This document shows positions 1-9,828 of a stretch of DNA of 64,000 nucleotides, piece by piece; positions within the stretch are counted from its first letter, which is position 1; every line of letters begins with the position of its first letter. The position numbers were made by a program, and so were the translations under genes. Source of the DNA: Nocardioides caldifontis (GTDB taxonomy: Bacteria; Actinomycetota; Actinomycetes; Propionibacteriales; Nocardioidaceae); contig NZ_ML701736.1 in the NCBI RefSeq assembly GCF_008087345.1, positions 101,212-165,211 on the forward strand, read 5' to 3'. The notes beneath the pieces were generated by a model that was given only the letters and a program-made list of their open reading frames with translations, was not told the origin of the DNA and searched no databases.

Positions 1-1
1 C

Positions 2-415
2 AAGGGCGGCGACGGCCCCGACGTGCGGCTGGTGGAGTGCGCGCCCGGCGAGGCGGTCGACCGGGCGGACGACGTGGTCGACGAGCTCCTCGACCACTGG
101 CGGCCGCAGGACATCGCGCTGCTGACCACCGGCAGCCGCCATCCGGAGCAGAAGGAGCGGCAGGAGCGGGGGCAGGACCACTACTGGGCGACGTTCTGGG
201 ACGACGACCAGGTCTTCTACGGCCACGTGCTCGGGTTCAAGGGGCTCGAGCGCAGGGTCGTGGTCCTCGCGGTCAACGAGAAGGAACGGACCGAGCGCTC
301 GCGTGAGCGGCTCTACGTCGGGCTGAGCCGCGCCCGCGACGAGCTCGTCGTCTGCGGCGACCCGGACTACCTGAAGGAGGTGGCCGGGGCTGCGCTGGTC
401 AGGTCGCTGCGGTGA
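2..415 (+). CDS. UvrD/Rep-like superfamily 1 helicase, C-terminal end (5' part outside window)
   Basis: Only the last ~137 codons are present; the reading frame is open to the left edge, so the gene starts before the window. The visible part has the late helicase motifs of the UvrD/Rep family: GFKGLE (the motif V region that senses the DNA backbone) and RERLYVGLSRARD (motif VI, with the arginine that contacts ATP). A Rossmann-like stretch ending in VVVLAVNE lies between them. The family unwinds DNA using ATP; many actinobacterial members carry an N-terminal NERD nuclease-like domain, which cannot be checked here. The next gene converges on it 19 bp away, with no clear terminator between them. 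Confidence 0.72.
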   Translation, partial: KGGDGPDVRLVECAPGEAVDRADDVVDELLDHWRPQDIALLTTGSRHPEQKERQERGQDHYWATFWDDDQVFYGHVLGFKGLERRVVVLAVNEKERTERSRERLYVGLSRARDELVVCGDPDYLKEVAGAALVRSLR

Positions 416-434
416 GGAGGCTGACCGGTGGCGG

Positions 435-1343
435 TCACTCGCAGAGGTCGCAGATCCCCGTCGCGGGCAGCTGGGTGAAGTGCACCGGACACACCGCGAG
501 CGGCTTCGCCTGCTTGCGGGCGGTCGCCTCCTCCGGGGACCGCGATGCGGCACGGCTGAACGCACTCGACGTCGCACGAGCCTTGCGCGGCGCCGCGGAG
601 GAGGTCACGCGCTCCCGGCGGACCGGGGCGCGGCGGGTGACCACCGGCTCGCCGCCGTCCGGTGGGAGGGGTGCGCGGAAGTACCGGTGGCAGTCGAGCC
701 GCTCGTGCGCGGCGTGCTCGTCGGGGTCGTCGACCCGTTCGCCGCGAAGCGCGGTGACCGTGGCGGCGTAGGCCGGGAGGACGCTGCCGCTCGCGTCGAT
801 GCAGAGCGCGCCGAGGATCGGCTCGCCGCGGGAGACGCACTCCTCGGCGACCCGGCCCAGGACGTCGCCGAGCCAGTAGCGCGGCTGCTGGTTGGTGTGG
901 ATCAGCGACCGCTCCTGCACGTACTCCGCGAGCTCGCTGCTCGACACCGTGGCCCGGTAGGTCCCGGCCGCCTCGAGCAGCCGGCCGCGGGCGGCGAGCG
1001 CCCAGGTGGCGATCGAGTGGTCCCGACCCACCGTCGAGGCGGACACGGCGTCAGGCCGCAGCCGCAGCGGCGTGACGACCTCGAAACCCAGCCCGCTGAG
1101 CCGCCGGGCCGCGACGTCGCGGCCGCCGGAGAAGTCCGAGGGGCGCAGCGGCGTGCCGGTGGCGTAGCGGTGGGCGACACCGAGGACGGCCTTGGAGTCG
1201 TAGTCGCGGCCGTCGTGACGGAGGAGGAAGCCGGTGGCGTCCGGGAACCCGTGCCGCGCGAGGAACGCGCTCCGACCGATCTGGTCGTGCTCCTCGATGG
1301 CCTGTAGGACGTGCTCGGGTCGAATCGCGTCGAACTGCGCCAT
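435..1343 (-). CDS. ScoMcrA-like N-terminal head-domain protein with C-terminal zinc-binding CxxH...CxxC
   Basis: Residues ~1-90 (MAQFDAIRPEHVLQAIEEHD, then GRDYDSKAVLGVAHRYATG and the SGLGFEV end) resemble the N-terminal 'head' domain of ScoMcrA, the Streptomyces type IV enzyme that cuts phosphorothioated or methylated DNA. The HNH nuclease and sulfur-recognition domains of ScoMcrA are not seen. The middle (~100-210) holds a conserved-looking YWLGDVLGRVAEECVSRGEP block. The last 30 residues end in CPVHFTQLPATGICDLCE, a likely zinc site. The start ATG at 1343 is the only good one. Function is unknown: a DNA-recognition accessory protein is possible, but restriction activity should not be assumed. 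The assignment rests on recalled similarity of the head domain only. Confidence 0.55.
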   Translation of the reverse strand: MAQFDAIRPEHVLQAIEEHDQIGRSAFLARHGFPDATGFLLRHDGRDYDSKAVLGVAHRYATGTPLRPSDFSGGRDVAARRLSGLGFEVVTPLRLRPDAVSASTVGRDHSIATWALAARGRLLEAAGTYRATVSSSELAEYVQERSLIHTNQQPRYWLGDVLGRVAEECVSRGEPILGALCIDASGSVLPAYAATVTALRGERVDDPDEHAAHERLDCHRYFRAPLPPDGGEPVVTRRAPVRRERVTSSAAPRKARATSSAFSRAASRSPEEATARKQAKPLAVCPVHFTQLPATGICDLCE

Positions 1344-1436
1344 ACGTCCACCCTACGGTTCTGCTCGTTTCGACGTGAGCGCGGATCCGCCCTACGGTAG
1401 ACGCGCAGTTCATCCGCCCGCGACGGAGAAGACAGC

Positions 1437-3422
1437 ATGAAGCGAGCCCGAGCACGCGCCCTGCTGGCCGGCGTCCTCATGACGTCCGGTCCGATGCTGG
1501 GTGCTGTCGCGACGGTCGCCCCGGCGCACGCGCAGCCGCCCGTGCTGGCCCCCGACAAGCCTGACCGCCCCGGCGGTTCCGAGGCGCAGGCCCGGCCCGG
1601 GAAGCCGGGGAAGCCCGGCAAGCCGGGCAAGGGCGGCAAGAAGAAGGCCAAGCCCGACCGGCAGCCCCCGGGCACCCCGGCGGTCGGGGGCACCTACTCG
1701 GGTCCCGGCGGCTACGTCTCGGTCTCGGTGAGCGCCGAGGCCGGCAGCCGCGTCGTGGTCCGCGCCAAGGGCGGCGGCGTGGTCGCCGTCGGCAGCGGCA
1801 CGGGGGGCTACAGCTCGGTCGGCTGGACCACCTCGACCGGCAACCACGTCTACACGGTCCGCGCCGTCGACGGCGCCGGCAACGCCAGCCGCTCGGCGAC
1901 GTTCTCCGTGTACGCCGACGCCAACCCTCCGGCGCTGAGGCGTGTCGACACCAAGGCCGGCAACGCGAAGGACACCCGCACCCGCGTCCGGTTCACCACC
2001 GACGCGGGCTCGGCGTACCGCATCCTCTCCGGAGGCAAGGTGCTGCAGAAGGGGACCACCGGCACCGCGCGGGTCAACGAGCGCGTCGACCTGCCGAACG
2101 GGCGCCACGGCGTCACCGTCGAGGTCCGCGACAAGGTCGGCAACACCCGCACCGCTACCGACTCCGTGCGCGTCGCGGTCAAGGAGCTCGCGGTCCGCGC
2201 GGAGCTGGTCAGCGAGCCGACCACCGGCACCCAGGTCCTCGCCGTGGAGGCCACCCCCAACGCACGACGCGCGGTCTTCCGCCTGCCGGGCGAGGACAAG
2301 CAGAAGCTCCGGATGCGCTACGGCTCGGGCGACTTCAAGCTGCGGCTTGAGGACGGCACCTACGAGGGCGGCGTCGTGCGGGTGCGCGACAGCCAGGGGC
2401 GCGTCGGGCGCGTCGAGGTGCCGGATCTGGTCGTCGACACCACACCCCCCAGCCTGAAGGTCGACACCGACACCGTGGCCGCGTCCCGCGGGTCGCTGGA
2501 GATGACCGTGACCGCCGACGAGGGCGACGAGGTCACCTGGCAGCTGCTCGACGACGACGAGGTCGTCGAGGAGGGCTCGTTCACCTCGGACGGCGAGGCC
2601 CGGACCGTCGAGGAGGACGTCGAGGCCGGTGCCTTCCGGCTCGCCGTCAGCGCCACCGACGGGTTCGAGCGGACCACCACCGACGTGACCACCACCCGGA
2701 TCGGCGCCGACGCGACGCCGTACGGGGTGATCGCACTGGTCGTGCTGGGTCTGCTCGCGCTGGTCGGTGGGATCGTCGCGGCCGTGCTCCGGGTGCGCAC
2801 CCACCCCCCGGTGTGGGCGCAGCGGCTCGGCAGGCGGCTCTCCGCGACCACCGAGACCGTCACCTCCAAGGCGAAGGCCGTCGCCTCGATCCCGCAGCAG
2901 CGGCGTGCTCTGGAGCTCGAGGAGGAGGAGTGGTACCGCCGCGACGAGGAGCTCGTCACCCTCCTCGCCGCCGCGACCGGCGAGGCCGCCCCCGGCGGCG
3001 AGATCGAGCTCCCCGAGGTCGGGCCGCTCCCGCACGAGCAGGTGCTCTACACCGCCCCGGCACGGCTCTTCGAGCACGGTGAGGGGCCCGAGTCGGTGGT
3101 GACGGTCGACGGCGAGCTCGTCGTGACGACGATGCGCATCGCGTTCGTCGGCGGCGGCGAGCAGCGCGACTGGTGGCGGGCGCTGGTGGAGGAGCTCCGC
3201 CACGACGGTGACGACCTGACCGTGGTCAAGCGGTGGCACGACGACGCGTGGACCGGGTTCGAGTACGCCGACCCCGAGCTGACGCGGCTCTACCTCGACC
3301 TCACCGTTGCCGAGCGCCACGGCGCCAAGGAGCACTTCGTCGAGCGAGTGCAGCGGCTCGTGGACGAGCACCGGGCCGGGCGTCCGGAGGCGCCCCGCAC
3401 GCAGGTGCCCGCCGACGCCTGA
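1437..3422 (+). CDS. Secreted Ig-like repeat protein with one membrane helix and conserved cytoplasmic domain (paralogue A)
   Basis: 661 aa. A signal peptide ending near AHA (residue ~32) is followed by a basic Gly-Lys-Pro linker (GKPGKPGKPGKGGKKK) and about four beta-rich modules. Two module joints read DxxPPxL-R/K, as in bacterial Ig-like repeats. A single membrane segment lies at ~428-452 (VIALVVLGLLALVGGIVAAV). The cytoplasmic ~200 residues contain LPHEQVLY, DGELVVTTMRIAFVG, RDWW and DPELTRLYLDL. The DGELVVTT...RDWW part looks like a PH/GRAM-type fold, but this is inference. The start ATG has GGAGAAG 8 bases upstream. A paralogue of nearly equal length lies at 5139, beyond a reversed hydrolase gene. 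The layout suggests an outside-to-inside sensor or envelope anchor; no catalytic motif was found. Confidence 0.7.
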   Translation: MKRARARALLAGVLMTSGPMLGAVATVAPAHAQPPVLAPDKPDRPGGSEAQARPGKPGKPGKPGKGGKKKAKPDRQPPGTPAVGGTYSGPGGYVSVSVSAEAGSRVVVRAKGGGVVAVGSGTGGYSSVGWTTSTGNHVYTVRAVDGAGNASRSATFSVYADANPPALRRVDTKAGNAKDTRTRVRFTTDAGSAYRILSGGKVLQKGTTGTARVNERVDLPNGRHGVTVEVRDKVGNTRTATDSVRVAVKELAVRAELVSEPTTGTQVLAVEATPNARRAVFRLPGEDKQKLRMRYGSGDFKLRLEDGTYEGGVVRVRDSQGRVGRVEVPDLVVDTTPPSLKVDTDTVAASRGSLEMTVTADEGDEVTWQLLDDDEVVEEGSFTSDGEARTVEEDVEAGAFRLAVSATDGFERTTTDVTTTRIGADATPYGVIALVVLGLLALVGGIVAAVLRVRTHPPVWAQRLGRRLSATTETVTSKAKAVASIPQQRRALELEEEEWYRRDEELVTLLAAATGEAAPGGEIELPEVGPLPHEQVLYTAPARLFEHGEGPESVVTVDGELVVTTMRIAFVGGGEQRDWWRALVEELRHDGDDLTVVKRWHDDAWTGFEYADPELTRLYLDLTVAERHGAKEHFVERVQRLVDEHRAGRPEAPRTQVPADA

Positions 3423-3426
3423 GGCG

Positions 3427-4986
3427 TCACCCGACTACCGACAGGTGGACCTTCGCGTCCTGGAGCCGGACCGCGCCCGGGAGCCGGCTTCCCATGACGA
3501 GGAACGTGTCGCTGATCGGGCTGACCATCAGGAACAGCCGCTGGTGCTCCGGCACGTCCACGGCCACCGCGGGCAGCTCGATGCGGCGCTGGACGCGGGA
3601 GACCGGCTTCGGCTCGTTGAGCGGCATCACGTTGTTCTGCACCAGCGTCGCGTCCAGCGGGCTCCGGCCGATGGCGAGCCCGAGGAAGGCACGGCTGTCG
3701 GGCAGCAGGGTACTCACCTTCGCCGAGAGGTACGCCGACCCGGCGATCCGCAGGGGGCCCTTCGCGACCTCCACGGCGATCGGCAGCCCGACGCCCGTCG
3801 ACGTGGCCACGTCGCGCACCGGGAACGCGGTGTCCGGGGCGACCGAGCGCACCGTCGTGCAGGTGCTGTAGCGGGTCGCGAGATGCACCTTGCCGTAGCC
3901 GCGCAACTCCCAGTCACGGCCCTTGAGCACCTCGTCGAAGAACTTCAGGGACAGCGCCGTGAAGTCGCCGCCACCCAGCCGCTCGCTGCACGGGTCGGAG
4001 GTGACCTCGACGCCACGGGGGAGCAGGGTCGGCAGCACGTGGCCACCGTTGTAGCCGACGAGCATGCTCCGCTTCCGGGCCCGCGGCGTGAGCGCCGTAC
4101 GCCAGTTGGTCAGCCCCTGCTGGAGGTTGAACAGCGAGTCGGTGGTGCCCTGGCCGAAGAGGACCGGGATGTCGAGGCGGCGGCCGTCGCGGACGTGCCA
4201 CGACGGCCCGTTGCGGTCGAAGAAGGTCTCCATGTCCTCGCCGAGCGGGAAGCGGCCGTCCGGCCAGTAACCCGTGGCCGCCCCTTCGACGAGCGCCTTG
4301 TAGACGTTGGCCGGCAACGCGTCGAACGGCAGCGACGCGGCGCTGAGTGCCAGCGCCCACTCGGTGCGGACCACGCCCTCCGGCGCGAGGCTGTCGTTGA
4401 GGTCGTTCCAGGTGATCTCGGGGGCGAGCGCGTCGAACACCGGCTTGCCGCGCGTGCGGAGCTCCTCGAACGCGCCGAGGAGCTGGTAGCCGCCGCCGTA
4501 GCTGCCGCCGACCGCACCCATCCGCGGGTCGCCCGGTCCGTCCTGGCGCACCCAGCGCAGCTTGCCGACGACGCCGACGAGCGCGCGGACGTCGTGGCCC
4601 TCGACCGCCGGGTTCTCGACGTGGGCGTGGCCGCCGCTCTCGCCCCAGCCGCGCTGGTCGTAGGAGAGCACGCCGTAGCCGGCGTCGAGGTACCGCTGCA
4701 CGTCGGCCACCTTCGTCGCCCGTGACCCGCCCCAGCCGTGGCTGTGCATCAGCAGCGGGACCGGGGCACGTCGGCTGGCGCCGGCGGGCTTGAAGACCGT
4801 GTAGCAGATCTCGACGGGCCTGGAGGTGCCAGGATCGGGGACGCTGGTCAGGCACCCGTCGCGCTGGGTGTGTCCGGGGCCGGGGAGGGGCGGCGCCGCC
4901 TCCGCGGTGCTGCCGGGTACGACCTGGGTGGCGGCGAGGGTGGCCAGGGCGGCGAGCCCGGCGGCCAGCGTGGTGCGCAGCGGCAT
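3427..4986 (-). CDS. Secreted CocE/NonD-type (S15 peptidase family) alpha/beta hydrolase
   Basis: 519 aa with an N-terminal signal peptide (TTLAAGLAALATLAATQVV, cleavage near AEA). The core is an alpha/beta hydrolase: HSHGWGG forms the oxyanion region (~85), YDQRGWGES follows, and GGSYGGG at ~161 holds the probable nucleophile serine. The C-terminal ~200 residues fit the beta-sandwich seen after the catalytic domain in Xaa-Pro dipeptidyl-peptidases and CocE esterases. Substrate is unknown; acyl ester or peptide hydrolysis outside the cell is the family role. It is transcribed against the two Ig-like/membrane paralogues on either side, and its stop lies 4 bp from the stop of the upstream paralogue. 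Confidence 0.82.
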   Translation of the reverse strand: MPLRTTLAAGLAALATLAATQVVPGSTAEAAPPLPGPGHTQRDGCLTSVPDPGTSRPVEICYTVFKPAGASRRAPVPLLMHSHGWGGSRATKVADVQRYLDAGYGVLSYDQRGWGESGGHAHVENPAVEGHDVRALVGVVGKLRWVRQDGPGDPRMGAVGGSYGGGYQLLGAFEELRTRGKPVFDALAPEITWNDLNDSLAPEGVVRTEWALALSAASLPFDALPANVYKALVEGAATGYWPDGRFPLGEDMETFFDRNGPSWHVRDGRRLDIPVLFGQGTTDSLFNLQQGLTNWRTALTPRARKRSMLVGYNGGHVLPTLLPRGVEVTSDPCSERLGGGDFTALSLKFFDEVLKGRDWELRGYGKVHLATRYSTCTTVRSVAPDTAFPVRDVATSTGVGLPIAVEVAKGPLRIAGSAYLSAKVSTLLPDSRAFLGLAIGRSPLDATLVQNNVMPLNEPKPVSRVQRRIELPAVAVDVPEHQRLFLMVSPISDTFLVMGSRLPGAVRLQDAKVHLSVVG

Positions 4987-5138
4987 GCCTCCCCAACGGC
5001 CGACCTGCGCGGCCGGTTACGAAGCGGCCCCTGGGTGGCCATGGTCACCGAGTGACCAATGAGGCGATTTACGCAACTTCATCCGTTTCCTGCCGATACC
5101 GTGTGCAGACGGTCGTACGCGAGGAGAAGGCAGTCGGG

Positions 5139-7130
5139 ATGAAGGGTCGCAAGCGCGCCCAGCTGGTCGGTGCGGCGCTCACAGCAGGGATGGTGCTGCT
5201 CGGGACGGCCGGTGCGGCCACGCCGGCGTACTCCGCCCCGGACGACTCCACCCGCACACCGTCCACCCCGGGAAAGCAGAAGCCGGGCGACGACAAGGGC
5301 GGGAAGCGCGACCAGGACGACTCGTCGACCAAGCCCGGCAAGCCCGAGAAGGAGAAGCCGGAGAAGGACACCGAGGCGCCTGCTGCTCCCCGGCTGGGTG
5401 AGGCGACCGTCGCTCCCAAGGGGGCCGTCGAGCTCCCCGTGACCGCCGAGAAGGACGCCAAGGTCGTCGTGCGCGAGGACGGCGGCCGGGTCGTCGGGCG
5501 CACCAGGGCCACCGGCTCGCCGCAGGTCCTGAAGTGGCGGACCCGGCACGGCGAGCACGAGTACTCCGTCACCGCGACCGACAAGGCCAAGAACGAGAGC
5601 GACGCTGCCACCGTCACCGTCGACGTCGACGCGCGAGCCCCGAAGATCCGCCGGTTCGAGCTCACCCCCGGCACCGCCGACGACTCGCGCAGCTCCATGC
5701 TGCTGCGCACCGAGGGCGGAGCGGCATACCGGCTCCTGGTCGACCGCGAGGTCGTCGACGAAGGCACCACCGAGGACGGTCATCTGGACCAGGTGCTCGA
5801 CCTGGCCAACGGCCGGCACCCGGTCCGCATCGAGCTCGTCGACGAGGTCGGCAACCGCGCCGTCGAGACCCGACAGCTGGTCGTCCGGATCCCCGAGCTC
5901 GAGGTCGACGCCGAGGTGCTGAGCGAGGTCACCGACTCGGTCCAGGTGGTCCGGGTCGAGGCGATGGCGGGCACGACCGCGGTGCTCGCGGTGCCCGGCC
6001 AGGCCGACCTGCGGTTCAAGCTGCCCAAGGGCAAGGCCGAGGTCGAGCTGCCGCTCGCGGACGGGACGTACGACGACGCGACCGTGACGGTCACCGACCG
6101 CCAGGGGCGCACCGGCACGGTCGAGCTGCCCACCGTCGTCGTCGACACCACGCCGCCCGACCTCTCGGTCTCCGTCGACCGTGCGGTCGCCGCCGAGGGC
6201 CGGTTGGACGCCGAGATCACCGCCGACGAGGACACCGTCGTGGACTGGGAGCTCCTCGACGCCGGCCGCGTGGTCGAGTCCGGGAAGTACGTCGCGCTCG
6301 GCGGGCCCCAGGCTCTCGAGCGGGACGTCGAGGAGGGCTCCTACGAGCTCGAGGTCACCGCGACCGACACCTTCGACCGTACGACCGTGGACCGCGTGAA
6401 GGTGGCCGTCGCCGCCGACCCGATGTCCGCCTCGACGATCGCCCTCCTCGTCCTCGCCGCGCTCGCGGTGGTGGGTGCGGCCGTGGGAGGCACCATCGCC
6501 TACCTCCGTCACCGCCGCCGCACGCTGGGCGTGGTCCGCAAGGAGAAGGTGCGCAAGGTCAAGGGACGCAAGGCGAAGGCCCGCGTCGCCGAGATCAGTC
6601 GCGAGCAGGAGGTCGCCTTCGCGGAGGCCTCGGAGCTGTGGCGCCGTCGTCACGAGGCGCTGACGACCTTGCTGGACATCGCCAACGGCGCCGCTCCCGT
6701 GGTGCCGGTGCTGGAGGGGCTCGAGCCGCTGCCGGACGAGCAGGTGCTCTACATGGTCGGCGCCGACCTGACCGACATGATGGACAGCGACCGGCTCGAC
6801 GTGACGCTCGGCAGCGCCGACGGCGAGCTCGTCGTCACCACGCACCGCTTCGCGTTCGTCGGCCCCGAGCAGCGCCGCGACTGGTGGCTTCCGCTCGTCG
6901 AGCAGCTCCGTCACCGCGACCACCGGCACACCAGCATCAAGCTGCGGGACAGCGACACCCGGTCGTGGCTGGAGTACGACGACCCCGAGGTCACCCGGCT
7001 CTACCTCGACTTCGCGATGGCCGGGCAGAACGGCACCCGCACGGCGTACGTCGCCGGGCTGGCCCAGGGGCTCCGGGACCACGAGATGCGTCGTCCCACC
7101 CCGCCCGGCCAGCAGCCCGTCCGCGCCTGA
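5139..7130 (+). CDS. Secreted Ig-like repeat protein with one membrane helix and conserved cytoplasmic domain (paralogue B)
   Basis: 663 aa. The longer frame opens at GTG 5052, but ATG 5139 is chosen because it has GAGGAGAAGG 8 bases upstream and starts a clean signal peptide (MKGRKRAQLVGAALTAG, cleavage near YSA). A charged linker (KPGDDKGGKRDQDDSSTKPG) is followed by Ig-like modules with VVDTTPPDLSV, one membrane helix at ~431-455, a basic KVRKVKGRKAK stop-transfer stretch, and the same cytoplasmic domain as paralogue A: LPDEQVLY, DGELVVTTHRFAFVG, RRDWW and DPEVTRLYLDF. Domain order and lengths match paralogue A throughout, so this is an old duplication with a hydrolase gene between the copies. 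Function unknown; no enzyme motif seen. Confidence 0.72.
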   Translation: MKGRKRAQLVGAALTAGMVLLGTAGAATPAYSAPDDSTRTPSTPGKQKPGDDKGGKRDQDDSSTKPGKPEKEKPEKDTEAPAAPRLGEATVAPKGAVELPVTAEKDAKVVVREDGGRVVGRTRATGSPQVLKWRTRHGEHEYSVTATDKAKNESDAATVTVDVDARAPKIRRFELTPGTADDSRSSMLLRTEGGAAYRLLVDREVVDEGTTEDGHLDQVLDLANGRHPVRIELVDEVGNRAVETRQLVVRIPELEVDAEVLSEVTDSVQVVRVEAMAGTTAVLAVPGQADLRFKLPKGKAEVELPLADGTYDDATVTVTDRQGRTGTVELPTVVVDTTPPDLSVSVDRAVAAEGRLDAEITADEDTVVDWELLDAGRVVESGKYVALGGPQALERDVEEGSYELEVTATDTFDRTTVDRVKVAVAADPMSASTIALLVLAALAVVGAAVGGTIAYLRHRRRTLGVVRKEKVRKVKGRKAKARVAEISREQEVAFAEASELWRRRHEALTTLLDIANGAAPVVPVLEGLEPLPDEQVLYMVGADLTDMMDSDRLDVTLGSADGELVVTTHRFAFVGPEQRRDWWLPLVEQLRHRDHRHTSIKLRDSDTRSWLEYDDPEVTRLYLDFAMAGQNGTRTAYVAGLAQGLRDHEMRRPTPPGQQPVRA

Positions 7131-7193
7131 AGTCCCTTCTCGCGCTTGGGTCTGGCTCGACGCGGAAGTCGATCTCGCCCTCCGGGCGCAGGG

Positions 7194-8216
7194 TTACGCC
7201 GGGGGCGCACCGCCGGTCGACTCCCGGACCACCAGCTCGAAGCCGACCGTGACGTCACGGGCCGGGTGCGGTGGCTCCTCGACCCGGTGGCGGAGAAGGT
7301 CGAGCGCGGTGGTCGCGATACCGGCCTTGTCCGGGGCGACCGTGGTCAGCGAGGGCGTGCTGAACCGCCCGTCCTCGATGTCGTCGAACCCCACGACCGC
7401 GACCTCCTCCGGCACCCTGACCCGGCGGACGGCCAGGGTGCGCAGCGCGCCCAGCGCCAGCACGTCGGAGAAGCAGAAGACCGCGTCGGGCGGCTCGGGG
7501 AGGTCGAGCAGCCGGTGCATCGCTTCGGCCCCCTCGGTCCGGCCGTAGCTCGCGACCGTCGGCGCGAGCGCGGCGTCGACCGTCATGCCGCGCGCCGCGA
7601 TCGCCTCCTCGTAGCCGGCCTGCCGCAGCGGTGCCACACCGGACAGGGCCCGCTCCGGCTCCTGGTAGCCGATCGCGGCCACCCGCCGCCTGCCGAGCCC
7701 CAGCAGGTGCTCGGTCGCGGCCCGGGCGGCCGCGACGTTGTCGACCGCGACGTGGTCGAGCGCGCCCCGGGTGATCCGCTCGCCGAGGAGCACCATCGGG
7801 ACGCTGCTCGCCGCGCGCTCCAGCTCCTCGGCCCCGAGCCCGACCGGGCTCAGCAGGAGCCCGTCGATGAGGTGGCCCTTGAGCCCGGCGGCGACCTCGC
7901 GCTCGCGGTCGGGGTCGCCGCCGGTCTGGTCCACCAGGACCGTCCAGCCGTGGGTCGCGGCGGCCGCCACCGTGACCCCCGCCAGCTCGGCGAAGTAGGG
8001 GATGTCGAGCGCCGGAAGGGCCAGTGCGATCAGTCCGGAGCGCCCCCGCCTGAGCGTGCGGGCCGACAGGTTGGGGCGGTAGCCGAGCTCGTCGAGGGCG
8101 GCCTGGACCCGCTCACGGGTTTCGGGGCGGACATGTGGGTACCCGTGGACCACGTTGCTGACCGTCTTGACCGAGACGCCCGCCCGGTCGGCCACGTCCC
8201 GGAGCCGAACCGTCAT
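7194..8216 (-). CDS. LacI-family transcriptional regulator (likely arabinose-polymer repressor)
   Basis: 340 aa, the standard LacI length. Residues 3-25 form the helix-turn-helix (LRDVADRAGVSVKTVSNVV), followed by the hinge helix region NLSARTLRRGRSG and a periplasmic-binding-protein-like sensor domain (IALALPALDIPYFAEL to the C-terminus). It is divergent from the GH51/ABC transporter cluster. A perfect 16-bp palindrome, TTTACAACGTTGTAAA, sits between the two starts, where a LacI dimer would bind and control both directions. The inferred inducer is an arabinose-containing sugar taken up by the adjacent importer; the sequence alone does not fix the ligand. Confidence 0.9.
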   Translation of the reverse strand: MTVRLRDVADRAGVSVKTVSNVVHGYPHVRPETRERVQAALDELGYRPNLSARTLRRGRSGLIALALPALDIPYFAELAGVTVAAAATHGWTVLVDQTGGDPDREREVAAGLKGHLIDGLLLSPVGLGAEELERAASSVPMVLLGERITRGALDHVAVDNVAAARAATEHLLGLGRRRVAAIGYQEPERALSGVAPLRQAGYEEAIAARGMTVDAALAPTVASYGRTEGAEAMHRLLDLPEPPDAVFCFSDVLALGALRTLAVRRVRVPEEVAVVGFDDIEDGRFSTPSLTTVAPDKAGIATTALDLLRHRVEEPPHPARDVTVGFELVVRESTGGAPPA

Positions 8217-8218
8217 GA

Positions 8219-9822
<1,604 letters not shown>

Positions 9823-9828
9823 TCCGCC

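Noticed and set aside
5052..5138. GTG start of paralogue B at 5052
   Set aside because: No ribosome-binding site there, and it would put 29 residues before an ideal signal peptide; ATG 5139 has a strong site.
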